DNA of 64,000 nt, taken from NCBI GenBank assembly GCA_021464415.1, contig CM038471.1, positions 34,755,234-34,819,233 on the forward strand, read 5' to 3'. Shown here in pieces: positions 1 to 12,796 of the stretch. Both the position numbers and the translations under genes were made by a program. The notes under the pieces are model-generated. The model had not been told where the DNA came from and ran no database searches. It saw only the letters and a program-made list of their open reading frames with translations. The DNA comes from Lonicera japonica. Taxonomy: Eukaryota; Streptophyta; Magnoliopsida; Dipsacales; Caprifoliaceae. How positions within the stretch are numbered: the first letter of the stretch is position 1; each line of letters opens with the position of its first letter.

Positions 1-934
1 CAGAGAGGAAAAAGTGTATACGACAGTAACATCTAAAGTAAATGATGATGCTAAAATAGCCACCCCCTACATTGAAATCCCAAACAAAATCTTGATTGAT
101 TTTGTTGATGTTGGGCATCTCTCTGGCCCACACAAAGCTCTAAGGAGAATATAGCAAACTAGTTCACCAAATCTTTTCCTAAGGCCATATTTGAAAAGCA
201 TGTGAAAAATATAAGGGTGCTTAGACTTTTCCAACTCTCATGATCGAAGTAATGATCAAGGGAATGTGTGAAATATGATGAAATTTTCACACATACGTTG
301 TACTCTTTTCCTTAGACCAAGGTTTATTTTTTCCCATTGGGTTTTGTTACTTGGTAAGGTTTTTAACGAGGCAACGATACATGCATAAGCTTTTCAAATT
401 CCTTGATTAATGTAAATATCAGGGGGAGGTGTAGACTTGAGGGGGAGTCTAATATCTACCCGACGTTACGTTATACTCTTTTCCTTAAACCAAGATTTAT
501 TTTTCCCACTGGGTTTTGTTACTTGGTAAGGTTTTTAACGAGGTAACGATACGTGCAAACTCTATTGATTGAAGTAAGGATCAAATGAAAATATAGACTC
601 AACGGAGGAAGTCTAACATGATTGTTGTAATGTTGTACTCTTTTCCCTTCGATCAAGGTTATTTTTTCCCACAGGGTTTTTGTTACTTGACAAGGTTTTA
701 ATGAGGCAACAAGACATGTACCATTCTATCTTCGACTCTGCACAAGGGGGAGTGTTTAAGGAAATTACACGTAGTGTGCTATCGCCTAGATAGAATATGT
801 ATTAGGGATTTACTGTGTAAATTATGTATTATGGGCCATAATGGGCTTCCTTGTAAACCCTATTTACTATTGTATTTGTACCCTATTTAAAGGGCTCATC
901 TAATGAAGTATTGAGTAGAATTATTCCTACAACA
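1..934 (+). mobile_element. Ty1/copia retrotransposon, decayed 3' end with 3' LTR
   Basis: At about 163-230 the plus strand still reads FTKSFPKAIFEKHVKN, the usual C-terminal end of copia RNase H, although the frame is broken elsewhere. The 3' untranslated part holds three diverged tandem units (see separate entry). A polypurine tract ending GGGGGAG (746-752) directly precedes a TG that starts a 182-bp LTR (753-934), which ends CCTACAACA. The LTR has a TATTTAAAGGGCTC stretch compatible with a promoter. The 5' part lies outside the window or is lost. I see this order directly; the copia assignment rests on the RNase H tail and the PPT-LTR order. Confidence 0.75.
300..715 (+). repeat. Three tandem imperfect units in copia 3' untranslated region
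   Basis: The phrase GGTTTTGTTACTTGGTAAGG followed by TTTTTAACGAGGCAACGATA occurs near 343, 513 and (diverged) 676. Each copy is preceded by GTACTCTTTTCC and a CAAGG/CAAGA block. Spacing is about 160-172 bp. The units lie between the RNase H remnant and the polypurine tract. Similar repeated blocks are known in the 3' tails of some plant copia families. Their function is not known to me. Confidence 0.8.
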
Positions 935-1734
935 AGATGCAAAATATATTTTTAATTTTAATAAATTACTGTACACCCCTAAGTTATTTCTATTTACCAC
1001 TTTACACCTTAAACTAAATTATTTGACTGTAAGATGGCAATCAAAATATATTTTTATGCCTAAATTAATTATTTCTTATTTTAAAATATAAAAATATTTT
1101 GCACAAAAATTTTATTCCTCGTCTTTGGTCAAACAAATGCTTAGACTTACGTCTTCACTTTTAAAATATTGGTTAAACTCGTAATTCTCACTGCAGTTTA
1201 TATAGTTACATTTCATTGCAATATTCATATAGTTAAATCTCACAGCAATATTTTTGAAAATATGGTAGTGAACTTCTAAATTTTGGCATAATTTTTTTTT
1301 TTTGCAAGTTGTAAATTTTTGTAAATTTGTAAACTTATCTTGCAAATTTGCAGTAAAATTTATAAGTTTCATTTCAAATTTTGCAATAAAACTTGTAAAT
1401 TTCACATTAAATTTGTAGTGACACCTTGATTAAAGTTTTGTAAAGAAATTTGATTTTGCCTAATGAATCTAACAAAGATAAACAAAAATGTAATTGGGAA
1501 ATTAGGAAACAAGCTATGGTAGAAAAAAATTTGTATCTACAAGATATATTTTATAATATGCATTGATATGGGTAGATATGTCAAATCCCACACAATTAAT
1601 TCTAATTTTGTACTTGTTAATATTTATGATAATAAAATGAGTCGTTACCACAATAAAATATCTTATTTTTGATCTTATGTAAAAATATGATTATATAAGA
1701 GATTTTACCTCCATTTTTCCAATTAGTAAACAAT

Positions 1735-1771
<37 letters not shown>

Positions 1772-2705
1772 ATGAGTAAATTTGTCAAATTTCATTACGA
1801 TTAATTTTAATTTTATCATTGTCATCAGTTATTATGATAATAAAACATATCCTTCTTATATTAAAATATATTATCACAAATCATAAAAATATGTATATAT
1901 ATACGAGGGATTCCCCCACCCCATCATTTTCCGCACTATACAGTACTTCCAATATTTTCCTTTGTTTTTAATTAAATTTGATGGGCTCCTCCTTCCTTCA
2001 CCTCTCTAAAGAATTAAATTTGGTATGATATATAAGAAGGAAAGCGAATCCTTTCACCTAATTTAATTCCTTCTTTCGATCAGTTCTCTATTTCTTCTAC
2101 AAATCGAAGAAAGGAAAGTGAACGAAATTTCCCTTCCATCTTTTACTTAGTTTTGTCTTTCCATTTCTTTGCTTATTTTTCCTCCTTTAATTTGTACCTT
2201 TATTAAGGGTAATTAACAAAAATAACCCCTAAAATTTGACCTAAATCCTCGTTCTTATTATTGAATTTTTGGTTGAATTATCTAAAAATGCTCCTTAAAA
2301 GAGCGGTTCGTAACAATCATAATATGTTTTCTATCCATCTTTTTAATGAATTATTCAGTTTTGGACGAGTGAGAATAATTAAACACTTTTAAAAATATTT
2401 CAATCAAAAATTAAACTTTATGGACGAATGAGAGATTCAGCCAAACTTTAAAAGTCATTTTTGTTAATTATCCCTTTATTAAGGAAAACCCAAACCCTAG
2501 CTACGCAGCGTCGGCAAAATTAGGAATGAAATGGAAGAACGCGTCTTATTAATTACCTAATTGGCAGCTGGCATATATATATATACATATATAATCATAA
2601 TTAATGCTCATACATATATATATATAAAATAATCAACCAATCGGTACATGTAATTAACATTAATACAAGTAGTCGATCGATTCATACATCTCGACTATCG
2701 CCATA
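935..2705. other. AT-rich intergenic DNA
   Basis: I see no gene here. The region holds (AT)n runs at 1741-1765 and 2573-2584. Its last 150 bp lead into the membrane-protein gene; the TATATATA stretch near 2575-2600 is a possible but unspecific TATA region. Confidence 0.6.
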
Positions 2706-4636
2706 ATGACGACCAACACAAACGAAGAGGACAACGAGAACGCGAAGACTGTGATGGGTTTTTTGCTAATTACATTAATATTTGTATTTTCGCATGTAAC
2801 ATGGTTTCTAGCACTGGCCGCACCCGTCTGGAAAGATATCCGAGCATTACAAGGTCCTTATTCTTTTCTCGAGAATACCTTGTTTCTTATTGTAGCGATC
2901 TTACTACAATCACCATTCGCATGCATCCCTGCGTTGTGTTACGCTTATTATTCGAAAATAGAAATATTTATATCAAAAGCACTACTACACATAAAATACT
3001 ACTTTGGACCCTATATTGCCACTTTCTTAGTTTACTTGTGCATCGAGCCCACACTCGACCTAGTTGTATCAACCGGGTATAATAACCCAAAAGTGGAACT
3101 CAGGGCTAGGATTTTGCCTGGGTTGTTCACGACTATAATTTTTGGGGTCGCACTGGTAGCTGTTCGGGAAGATTGTTTGGTCGTTGCTCGTTTTTTCATG
3201 GCTCAATCTTTGATGGCTTCCCTTTATCTAGCTCGAGAGGATGCACCCTTCTCTGCAGTTGTAGCTGCACTCTTTCCTGTTTTCCTTTCATTAATTTTAA
3301 CCACTACCATGGTACGTACGTAAGCTAAAATATTTATTAATTGTTCAAATAATCTGTTTAATATCTTATATTATTATTACATCAGATTAATTTTTTTTTT
3401 TTCTCTTAGATTGATTTAGTTTTTGATAACCTTAATTCTTTTTACTACTCCAGTTGATCCCAGCAGATGGACTAAGCAGAAGAGTACATATGATTATGCA
3501 AGAGTACGTATTTTACCTCCCTCTCGATCTCTTCCTCCTCCTCTTTTTTTTGGGCAGAAGTTCCCCATAATTCAGTTTCCCTTTTAGTTTATATTTCTGT
3601 AAACGGGCTAGTGAGTGTTAACTGAATATATCTATATATATTATCTCTTTTTCATATTAAGAGTACGTTGTATTTAGGGGGTGTTTATTTTTACCTCTTA
3701 ATGCTAAATAGGGAATTATTCAGCTCAAAGGGGTAATATTTAAGTTTCATTTACTAATACTGAATATGATTAAAATTAGCATTAAGAAGCAAGGTCTCTA
3801 TTGAATGCATAATGCTTAAGAGGTTTAATATAATTTTATTCTAAGGCGGCCCAAATTTTTTATTGGAAAATAAAAAAAGATAAACTAGTAAAAATGTCAT
3901 TTATTCAATATTTAGTGTCAAACAAATTCGAACACACAGTGCCTGTTAGGTTCAATTTTTAAACACTAGTTTTTTAGTTTTTAACCAAAAGCTAACTTTA
4001 CTTTCACATATTCCAAAATCTGCTTCACTTTATTTCCTCTTTCATAAATTTTTTAAAACACCATAACTTTAAATCCAAAAATCGAAATTAGATAAAAAAA
4101 AAAATATTTGAAACCTACTCGTTGAGATCTATAAAATTAGATCAATTGTAACTATTTTTTGAGTTTTTTTTGTGAGTTTTTTTAAATTAGTTGAAAAAAA
4201 CTCCAATAAAAATCAAATTCACTTTTCAACATATTTTGAGACTTCCCAAAAATTAACTCAAAAACTTAACCAAAAAGACTTATAGTATTTATTCAGAGGT
4301 TAAATTAGATAAAAAAAAAAAAGAAATTCAAAATTTTGTCATATGCATTAAGCATTTAGAATTGAGCAGTTTAGTGTGTCCAGACCTAACAAAAACAAAA
4401 GGCCCTTTTCCTGTTATTGAGAGTACATCCTCTTAATTTGTTGAAACATATATAGCTAAATAGCAATGTTTTCGCCCTTTTCTTCTTATGTCCTTTTTTC
4501 TACCAACGTTCCTCTTTTCCTTCTCTTTTGCAGGGATAAAAAACGAGAGAAAATTTTACATGAAAATAAAGTTCGAAAGGAAGCTCCAAAACGGGAAAAG
4601 ATTAAAAAGGGAGATAAATTATTGGAAGAAGTATGA
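2706..4636 (+). CDS. Unrecognised multi-pass membrane protein, three exons
   Basis: I propose exons 2706-3311, 3454-3503 and 4534-4636. Introns are GTACGT...CTCCAG and GTACGT...TTGCAG. Intron phases match at both joins (phase 0, then GA+G), giving 252 codons and a TGA at 4634-4636. The N-terminus is acidic (NEEDNENAK). Five or so hydrophobic segments follow at about residues 16-38, 56-80, 98-112, 134-152 and 180-201. The last exon encodes a soluble Lys/Glu-rich tail (KKREK, KREKIKKGDK), probably cytosolic. The start is the first ATG of the open frame. I recognise no family and infer only an integral membrane protein with a charged tail. Intron 2 carries a MITE. No stop or frameshift interrupts it, so it may be a living gene. 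Confidence 0.6.
3675..4400. mobile_element. hAT-like MITE, nested or rearranged, in intron 2
   Basis: The left part reads GGGGTGTTTATTTTTACCTC then TTAATGCTAAATA. TTAATGC/GCATTAAG blocks recur inverted at about 3700, 3780, 3825 and 4345. A second palindrome-prone segment (about 3940-4300: TTTTTAACCAAAAGCTAA and AAAACTTAACCAAAAAGAC) is nested inside. A related copy lies in an intron of the aspartic proteinase pseudogene (57820-58070). I could not fix the target duplication, so class and ends are tentative. Confidence 0.45.
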
Positions 4637-6075
4637 AATTCTGACACAAAAAAGATGCCGTAGAAACGATACACATCAGTAATATAAAGGAAGTTGGAAT
4701 CCAACCGATATTTACTTGAAAAAGACAATTCAAGCAAGAACTCTCTTCAATAAGTTAACATATTTTTTCCTTGCAGAACTAATTTTTTTCCCATTTATAT
4801 TGATGTAATTAAGTAGGATATATTTATATGGTGCAGTTTTTTTTTTTTTTTTTTGGTTGGAAAATTACCATTATCTAGTGGTTTCGATAATAAATCTAAT
4901 ACATTTTGTTCGTACCATATTCCACGGGTTGCTTGTTTTTATTGTACTGTCTGATATGGGCCTATATTTCAGTTGAACTTTTAAAAAAGGTATTTTTAAA
5001 TGCACCCATATAATCCGTCTTTTCATCTTACCAAAAGTCAAAGTTACGTTAATTTTAACTTAAAAAATAACATAAACCCCATTCTTTTCACCCCACTGTC
5101 TGTAATTTGAAAAAATTGCTACTAATTTGTCTTTTCACCCACTTAAAATTTTAAAAATTAATTAAAAAACTTCATTTTTTTTCCAACAAACATTCATTTA
5201 CTATTTTCATTTAATTACATATATCTTATAAATGTAAGTTTATAATAAATATTCTTTAATTTGTATATTAAGTGCTATATTTTTATTTTTATTTGCTTTG
5301 ACTCGATAACATTTTCAATGATATTTTTCTTAATTTATTCAATCTTTTTATTTGTGCATGCATGTAGAGCTCAATAAAACTCCTGTTAAGTTATAGAATG
5401 TCAAAGCTAAAAAATGTTTGTCTTAACATGTGCCTAATATATCATAAATAATATATATATATATATATATATATGCGTGTGTTGCATTTTGTGCTTTTAT
5501 TGTTTTAATATTTAAATTCTAAAAATTACTCGTAAAAAAATATTGAAAAATGAAATAGTTTAGTGAGAAAATTTCTATCCTTTTAATATTTTGTAAGGAT
5601 ATGGTTTTCTTGAGTCTCAAAAAAATAAATATCTTATAAATCGAAAGTAACAAAATATTTTAATAAATGATTTATTTTTATAAAAACTATTTTATTTTTC
5701 CAATTCATTTTTTCCATTTTCACGAAAGATAAATTTTTTTAAAAAGAAATAAGAAAATATTTTTAAGTCATTCAAAAATCATTTAAGAACACCCGGAGTG
5801 AAAAAAATGGATTTTATAGATGCATTTAAGAACACTTAGAAAAATTCATCACTGTTCACTTTTTTTCCTGCGAGTTTTTTTTCCTCTGTCATCTTTCTTC
5901 TAGTATTTTTGATAAAAATAAAATTGATCTTCTAATATCTTTGATTCAATGAATTAAGACATATTTATATACTTAATTATTACTTTTGTTAATTAATTAA
6001 TTAACTTCAACGGTTCCTCCGAGCCTTTACAATCTAACTTAAAGTTATTACTCTATATCACTCACATGTACGCTT

Positions 6076-6109
<34 letters not shown>

Positions 6110-6400
6110 ACATAAGTATGTATAAAAAAAAGGTTAATAAAGAAAAAATAGCTTAAGGCTTTTCTTTGATTATAATTAATGTTTAAATTTTCTTACATAT
6201 TATAAAGAGATAATGGGTTATAAGGCATCGCTCCGTAATGTTTTAAAAATCTAAGGACGGAGTCATATTTAATAAAGGGGAGTAGTACTAATTTTATAAT
6301 TTGGTTTTACAATAAAGACATTTTTCATAATATTAATTTATTTTAAGGAAAATGATAAATGTTGATGGACAAAAATACCATACTATATTATTTACTCTAA
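4637..6400. other. AT-rich intergenic DNA with simple repeats and possible MITE ends
   Basis: There is no gene. An (AT)n run lies at 5447-5474 and a (GA)n run at about 6077-6106. GGTATTTTTAAATGCACCCA at 4989 and, inverted, GATGCATTTAAGAACAC at 5818 look like ends of one degenerate inverted-repeat element. A related end is near 8395-8415 (GTACATTTAAGAACACAC). Confidence 0.4.
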
Positions 6401-6489
6401 TTATACAAAAGATATACTATTCTTTCTTACATATACATAGTTTAGAGAGAGAAAATAAAGAATAAGAGAAAAGAGAAATTGTCTCACTA

Positions 6490-6590
6490 ATAATCTCACC
6501 TCTTCCACCACCACCACCACCACCACCACTATCACCTGATTCTCCAATCGTATCGCCGAGATGAGCGCCGTTCTCATCATCATCATTTTT

Positions 6591-6632
<42 letters not shown>

Positions 6633-6660
6633 TTCATCATCTTCTTCTTCTTCTTCTGCA
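6490..6660. repeat. Compound trinucleotide microsatellites (CCA)n and (ATC)n / (TTC)n
   Basis: A CCACCACCACC array at about 6505-6530 is followed by an ATC array at 6576-6640 and TTC units to 6656. Read in reverse, the arrays give runs of Gly, Asp and Glu codons. This produces an open frame of 105 codons that has no other protein-like feature. I treat it as a simple-sequence tract, not as a gene. Confidence 0.85.
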
Positions 6661-6960
6661 ATCGTAAAACATATATAACTTTTGATCGAACCGTTGGATT
6701 TGGCTGATTTTTGGATATGTTGTTCAGAAGACAAAGTTATTATAATTGCGCAAAAAATTAAGACGATCAGAAGTCATTTTGGTATCGAAATTGACCAATT
6801 TCGACAGCTTAGCGGGATTTGAAAAAAAATATGATCGTAACTCCTTTTTTTTTTTTACGAACCCTACGTCGATCCATATATATATATATATATATATAAA
6901 TGAATTGAATGAATATTGATATCATAAATTTAGTTATTCTCAATTTTGTAATGGAGCTAA

Positions 6961-7660
6961 AATTATTTTAGCACCTTCTGATTTGTTGTTCAAGTGGTGC
7001 TACTTTTTGGTTGTTATTCAGAAGGTGCTAAATGCATTTAGCACATTTTGGTTGTTATTCAGGTAGTGCTAAATGCATTTAGTACCATCTGGTTGCTGTC
7101 CAGAGGGTGTTAAATGCATTTAGCACCCTCTGGTTGTGATACTTAATACATTTAGCACCATTTGGTTGCTATCCAAGGGGTGCTAAATGCATTTAGTACC
7201 ATCTGGTTGCTGTTCAAGGGGTGCTAAATGCATTTAGCACTATCTAGTTGTATTGTTTAATGCATTTAACACCATCTGATTGCTGTCAAGAGGGTGCTAA
7301 ATGTGTTTAGCATCTTTTAATTACTATCCAGCGGGTGCTAAATGCATTTAGTACATTTTGGTTGTAGTGTTAAATGCATTTAGCACCATCTGATTACAGT
7401 CTAGGGGGTGTTAAATGCATTTAGCACCTTCTGGTTACTGTCCAGAAGATGCTTTGTCCTGGTTGTGCTAAATGTATTTAGCACATTCTAATTGTTGTTT
7501 AGTGGATGCTAAATGCATTTAGCACATTTTGGTTGTGGTGATAACTGCATTTAGCACCCTCTGGTTGCAGTCCAGGGGGTGCTAAATGCATTTAGCACCT
7601 TCTGATTACTATCCAGCAGGTGCTAAACACATTTAGCACTTTCTGATTGCTGTTAGTGTT
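6961..7660. repeat. Minisatellite of ~41-bp units with palindromic core
   Basis: About 16-17 units of roughly 41 bp, some shortened to about 30 bp, fill this interval. The consensus core GTGCTAAATGCATTTAGCAC is a perfect 20-bp palindrome centred on ATGCAT. It is exact at about 7025, 7221 and 7580 and nearly so elsewhere. A spacer of the form CTTCTGGTTGCTGTCCAGGG joins the cores. There is no coding potential. Units differ by a few substitutions, so the array is not very recent. Confidence 0.9.
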
Positions 7661-9679
7661 ATAATGAAACGATATTATAAGGAATGAATATTAGTGTCTT
7701 TTTTGTACAGTATCCTTAATTTACACGGCTAATTTTTAATTGTCCTTTATAATTATATTATTATTCGAATGAGCCCTTATACCTAATTACCTTTATTATA
7801 AAAGAATTAATTTAATTTTTTTTTTATTTACAAATTAACTAATAAATTTTTCAAAATGCTTAAAAGATAAAGGATGAAATAAATTTAATTGGAAACGGAG
7901 TAAATATTTCAAATTTATTTTGTATATCAAATATACTACTATATATATGGATCAACTTCTAATTTTTTAATATTTTTGATGTAGTGATTTAAAACTTATA
8001 TTTACTTATTTGATAAAAATAAAATTTGTAGATAAATTTAAAATATGAATAATAACTATTTAAAAGTAATGAATAATAAAAGATTATATGAAATATCATA
8101 TAATTGTTAAAACTGTATTCATCATAATTATTATTTTTTTTATCTTCAGAGGTACTATTTAGACGAAATTTTTAATGAAATTTATGAAGAACAATGTAAC
8201 TTTTGTTTAATATGTCTTATATTAATGAAAAAATTAATACTATTTAATATTTTCACTTTTAGCAATAAAACTTTATCGTCTTTACATTGTTTTAGTAAAC
8301 TCACCTCACCACTGGGGTGAAGTGCAAGATTTTTAAAGATTTGATGAGGTGAGAAGAAAATATTCTCACAATGAGGTGAGAAGACTGATTCTGTGGGTAC
8401 ATTTAAGAACACACTTAAAAAAATGATAGTTGGGGTCAAATATTCACTTTATGTGTAAAACATTTGATTTTTTAAAAAATAAATTAAGATATTATGTTTT
8501 GTAGAGAAATGTTAATTTATAAATTAATACACGTACGATAGATATTTTTATAAGATATCGTAAAAATATTTATAAAATAGATCTTTGCTGTGAAGGCTAT
8601 TTACATCGTTTACCGCTATATTTGACGTCTGTGTTTCTAAATATTTGTCCCAATTTGACATGTAGGTTTTTTCATAAGTTTCAAATTAAAAATTTAATTT
8701 TTAAATAATTTTAAGATATTAAAGGGAGCTACCGAAAGGTTTAATCAAAAATTATATTTCTCCGAGATTTTAAGAATTTAAAGAGAGATTTTAATTTCTT
8801 GGAAATTTGATTACAGCTTTAGTTTGTAACCATTTTACTCAATTTTCCGCTTAGATGCATGCTAAAGTCAGCTCTAACTTCTTGTTTAACTGTAACATGG
8901 AGTTAGTTACATTTTTTACTCTTGAAACATGTTATTAGTATCAATTATGTCCTTAAAATTTTAATTTGATCACATTAAATTTTAAAGTTAAAAAATATTT
9001 TAATATAGTCTAATTAGTAACTTTGTTAAGTTGTCAAGGCTCCTAGGATCTTCTCCACCTGTTTGATATTTTTTAGTGTGTTCTGAAATCTTCCGCAATA
9101 CGTACGGTTCCTCACTCTCTTTCCGGTGTGCATGTCAATTCACTCTAAATTTAGCGGCCCTTGACATTATGCACTGCTACTACTACTAATTCTCTAGAAG
9201 CTATGCAAATTATTTTTTTCAACACTTGTGATGCTACGAACCTAACTTTTTAATCAATCAATAAAATATTAATGGTTTTGTTTTCGCAAGCAATTAATTA
9301 TATTTTGTATCATAAATCAAACATCATATTTACTAGAATGTGGCACCTCACACATTCGCACTATTATTATTATATATATATGGATAATGTTAATGTGTGC
9401 TTTAATACTATATATTAAGCTCTTATAAATAAAAATAATGAAATCCGACATACGTTAAATATGATACATATTTTCGTACATGAGCTTAATTTTTTTTATT
9501 TATAACATACTTAACATGTACCCTTAAACACATTTTAATATTTTTCTACATATATTTAATTATTTATGCAAAAGGTTATTGTTCCGATCATAGTTCAAGT
9601 GATATTTTTTTAATGCAATGAAAGGGCTAATTTGTTAATTCCATCTCCCCCTCTTGCACAATATTAGACAAACACTATC
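7661..9679. other. AT-rich intergenic DNA
   Basis: No gene is seen. A degenerate inverted-repeat piece lies at about 8275-8425 (CACCTCACCACTGGGGTGAA; GAGGTGAGAAGA occurs twice). Short TA-rich runs occur at 9369-9382. Confidence 0.5.
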
Positions 9680-10110
9680 TACAGTGGCTAGGAATGGAAA
9701 AATATTTGTCGGATCGGGTACCCGTATATCCCCAGCTTGATGGGGACAGGTATAGGAACAAGTAATCGAGGGTAGGTCTGGGTCAAGAATTTTTAAAATT
9801 AGTCTGGTTCGGGTATGGGAATCTCCATCCTGCCCCCACACCCGCACCAGCCCCAATATATTTAATTTTGTAATTTTATATTTATATGTGTGTGTATATA
9901 TATAATTAGTTCATTGTTCATTATATATATGTATAATTTCATCTATATATGTATATATTTATATAACATTATATTATTTCTAACACCACTTTTCTTCCCT
10001 TGACAGGAATGGGGATGAGGATTACCCGATATACCTAATCGGAGATGGGGATGGTTTTGGATAACACTGCCATCCCTATCAGGACTGGAGGTAAATTAAG
10101 GGATGCAAAG
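9680..10110. mobile_element. Degenerate GC-biased repeat (GGGTACCCG / GGAGATGGGGATGG)
   Basis: Short blocks such as CGGATCGGGTACCCGTATAT and CGGAGATGGGGATGG flank a (TATATG)n stretch. They resemble the gggtacccg-rich segments common in decayed plant DNA transposons. No transposase, clear inverted ends or duplication could be fixed. Confidence 0.35.
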
Positions 10111-10909
10111 GGGGAATTTTCAAAAAATAAAATAAAATATTTTACCCTTTAAATTATTTTTTAAAATTACAAATGTTGGTGCGAAAATCTAGAGTGTGTC
10201 TATTCCCAACCACACGGTCAAATAATTAAGGTGATTGTGGTTTGTATAGAACAAAACAAGAATGAAGTAATGATAAAAAATATTGAACGAGACAAAGATA
10301 TAGAGATGAGGTTTGCCTCGTATAGAGATATGGGTTAATCCTCCTTTGTGGAATAGAGCTACACTGCACCAGAATAACCTTTTTGTAATGGACTTAATCC
10401 GTTGGAAAAAAAATTTCTAACACATAAAATCCGTTACTAATTAGGCGTGGGAAACACTTTAGTAACGGATATATCCGTTACTAAAATTAACCAAAATCCG
10501 TTACAAAAAATAAATTTGTAACGGACTAAATACATTGCTAATCCGTTACAATACTAATTTTAGTAATGAATTTAATCCGTTACAAATATTGAACAATCGT
10601 TAAAATTGTACATAAAAATAATTACAGCTTTGATGGTTTGTAACGGTTTATAGCTGTTGCAAAGGGTCAATTAAATTTTATTTATTTTTTCCATTATTCC
10701 GATATAGAACAATACACATTTCTATAGCTGTAAATGCAACCAATTTTGGCGCACACAATTCAAATTCCCATATTATGTTCTAATGGTATCATACAAAGCA
10801 ATATTCATCCAAAAACCAACAAACTAATATTCATCCAAAAAACCATCCCAATATTATCCAAAAACCAATAAACTAATATTCTTACAAAAATACGTAGATA
10901 CAAGTGGTG

Positions 10910-11800
10910 CTAGATGAAGGGTGATAAATTTGAAAAAAAAAATCCAATTTTATCAGCCATGGCTGATTTCTATTGGGTTCAAGCTAACATGGTGGCTGAA
11001 ATGAGCGCTATTGCAGGCAATACGACCCTGCATTTAAGAAAACAATAAAAATTAACATGATAATTGAATAAAAAGATAATCAAAACACTTAATTTCTCAA
11101 GTCTGTGATCATGAGTTATTTCTCACCTTCCTTTCTTGAGTTTTGACTTCAACTTGTCAAGCTTAGACTTGATTTCTGAAGCCACACTGTCAACAAGTCA
11201 AAATTAACAGTCAAATTTATTTTAGTGTGAATACAAACTCAAGCATACAAAAACAGGAGGATGATTGATTCCTAGTCATGTACGCCATAAATATATGGCA
11301 TTCCACTTTTATGGCCTGTATATAAAAGTATTCAAACGATATGCAATATGTCAATAGCAGCTAGTAGATATACACACCTCTTGTTTCTAAACAAAATTTG
11401 TATATTTAGTTTTTTAAATACGTATAAATAATTTGTTGTAAGCATTAAGAGAGTCATGGACACGTGTAATTCATGACATGTATAGTGCTGTAGGCATGAT
11501 TTGCATGGAATTTTTATATGGGCCGTGCCAGAGGCACGAGTAGTTAGACACGTATAGTGCTGTAAGCACGAAACTTTGTCAAAGTCTCACTCTACGGGGT
11601 GGCACAGGTTATAACTAGTTGTAATACAAAACATATGCAAATTTACCATGTTAAGTTCCTCGTACGCATCCATCTCATCTTCAGCATTGTCCTCCTCTAT
11701 TTCATCTTCATCATCATCATCATTTGGTACATTGTCTTCATTAACTATCGGTTCTGCAATGCTAAAACTTTTTAATGACAATTTGATGAGTTTTTACTTT
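10910..11800 (-). pseudogene. Exon-like pieces of unknown origin inside the CACTA element
   Basis: On the minus strand, 11587-11762 reads a short acidic segment (VNEDNVPNDDDDEDE) just after a TTGCAG acceptor-like site at 11758. Near 11130-11195 the minus strand reads SEIKSKLDKLKSKLKKG before a stop. These may be exons of the element's own transcript or further captured host fragments. I do not recognise either and see no continuous frame. Confidence 0.35.
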
Positions 11801-12431
11801 CACAAGTGGTAGGGAACAAAAAAAAAGACAGAAAAAAGTCTAAATTTTTCTTGATTGGATCCAAGTCAAAACATAATAAAAAAATGTGAATTTAAAGAAA
11901 AAAACTACTGAAAGACAGAAAAAAAATAGCATTAAGAACAAGTTTAGCAACATAAGGAGAACAATAAGAAAAAAAGAAATGCCCCAAGGAAGGAAATGAT
12001 GCACCACAGGGAGCTTCTTGGATGGCAAAACTTGAGAATATTTGGAACAGACAAACATAAAAGCAAGAAAACATAGAAATTAGAAAAAATACAAGTGATA
12101 TTTGTAAATAAATTCATGAAGAATTTTAATTGAGTGATGATAGATATTGTGTGTGCTCAGTTGCAAAGCATTGAGTGACAATTTTTGAAATTATATATAA
12201 AATAGTAGTTGATCTGAACCTTTATTGACTTGGTGCCGTCCTACTTCAGGTCTGGGGTTGTTCTTTGCAAAACTTAGCATCTTCTTTGATTTTTAGCCCC
12301 CTACGATTCATGTAATAATCTTTATCAGATTTCATGAATTTCTTGGTAGCCTTAATATACTTTATCGATTTTAGTCAACGTAAACTAATACATAAATGCA
12401 TGGTAGACCAACCATTGCTCTTGCTGATTTC

Positions 12432-12796
12432 AGTGGCATTGATAATGTTGTTTGGGCAATGTACACAGATCAATTCAAGGAATAAACAATGAGGGAATGC
12501 CAATTTACCAGAGGCCATTTATGAGAGGCAAGTTGTATATTCGCTTCACAGTTGATTTCCCAGATTCCTTGAGCAGTGAGCAGTGCAAGGGTCTGGTGTC
12601 TCTGTTGCCTCCTAGGCCTTCACAGGCGATAACAGATATGGAGTTGGATGAATGTGAGGAAACTACTTTTCACAATGTTAACATTGAGGAGGAGATGCGT
12701 AGGAAGCAGCATCAGCAGGCTCAAGAGGCATACGATGAAGATGATGATGATTATGATAATTGTAACGTGCGGAGGGTGCAGTGTCCTCAGCAATGA
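12432..12796 (+). pseudogene. Captured last exon of a type I DnaJ/HSP40 (J2/J3, ANJ1-like)
   Basis: From about 12490 the plus strand reads the C-terminal end of a plant DnaJ co-chaperone: EGMPIYQRPFMRGKLYI, then FPDSLSSEQCKGL, LPPRPSQ, ELDECEETTFHNVNIEEEMR. It ends in CPQQ before TGA, the family's farnesylation (CaaX) box. These proteins recruit HSP70 and are membrane-associated through the lipid. J domain, Gly/Phe and zinc-finger parts are absent. A TTTCAG acceptor lies at 12428-12433 with intron-like DNA before it and 3'-UTR-like DNA after the stop, so genomic DNA rather than cDNA was captured. A 1-nt loss near 12480 (AAGG-AATAAAC) shifts the frame. It lies wholly within the CACTA element. 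Confidence 0.85.

Noticed and set aside
1112..1405. 97-codon minus-strand frame
   Set aside because: Repetitive AT-rich sequence with KFTNLQKFT-type periodicity; no promoter, homology or splice context.
6401..6734. Minus-strand frames rich in Asp, Glu, Met or Gly
   Set aside because: They are translations of ATC, TTC and CCA simple repeats. No splice context or other protein-like sequence supports a gene.
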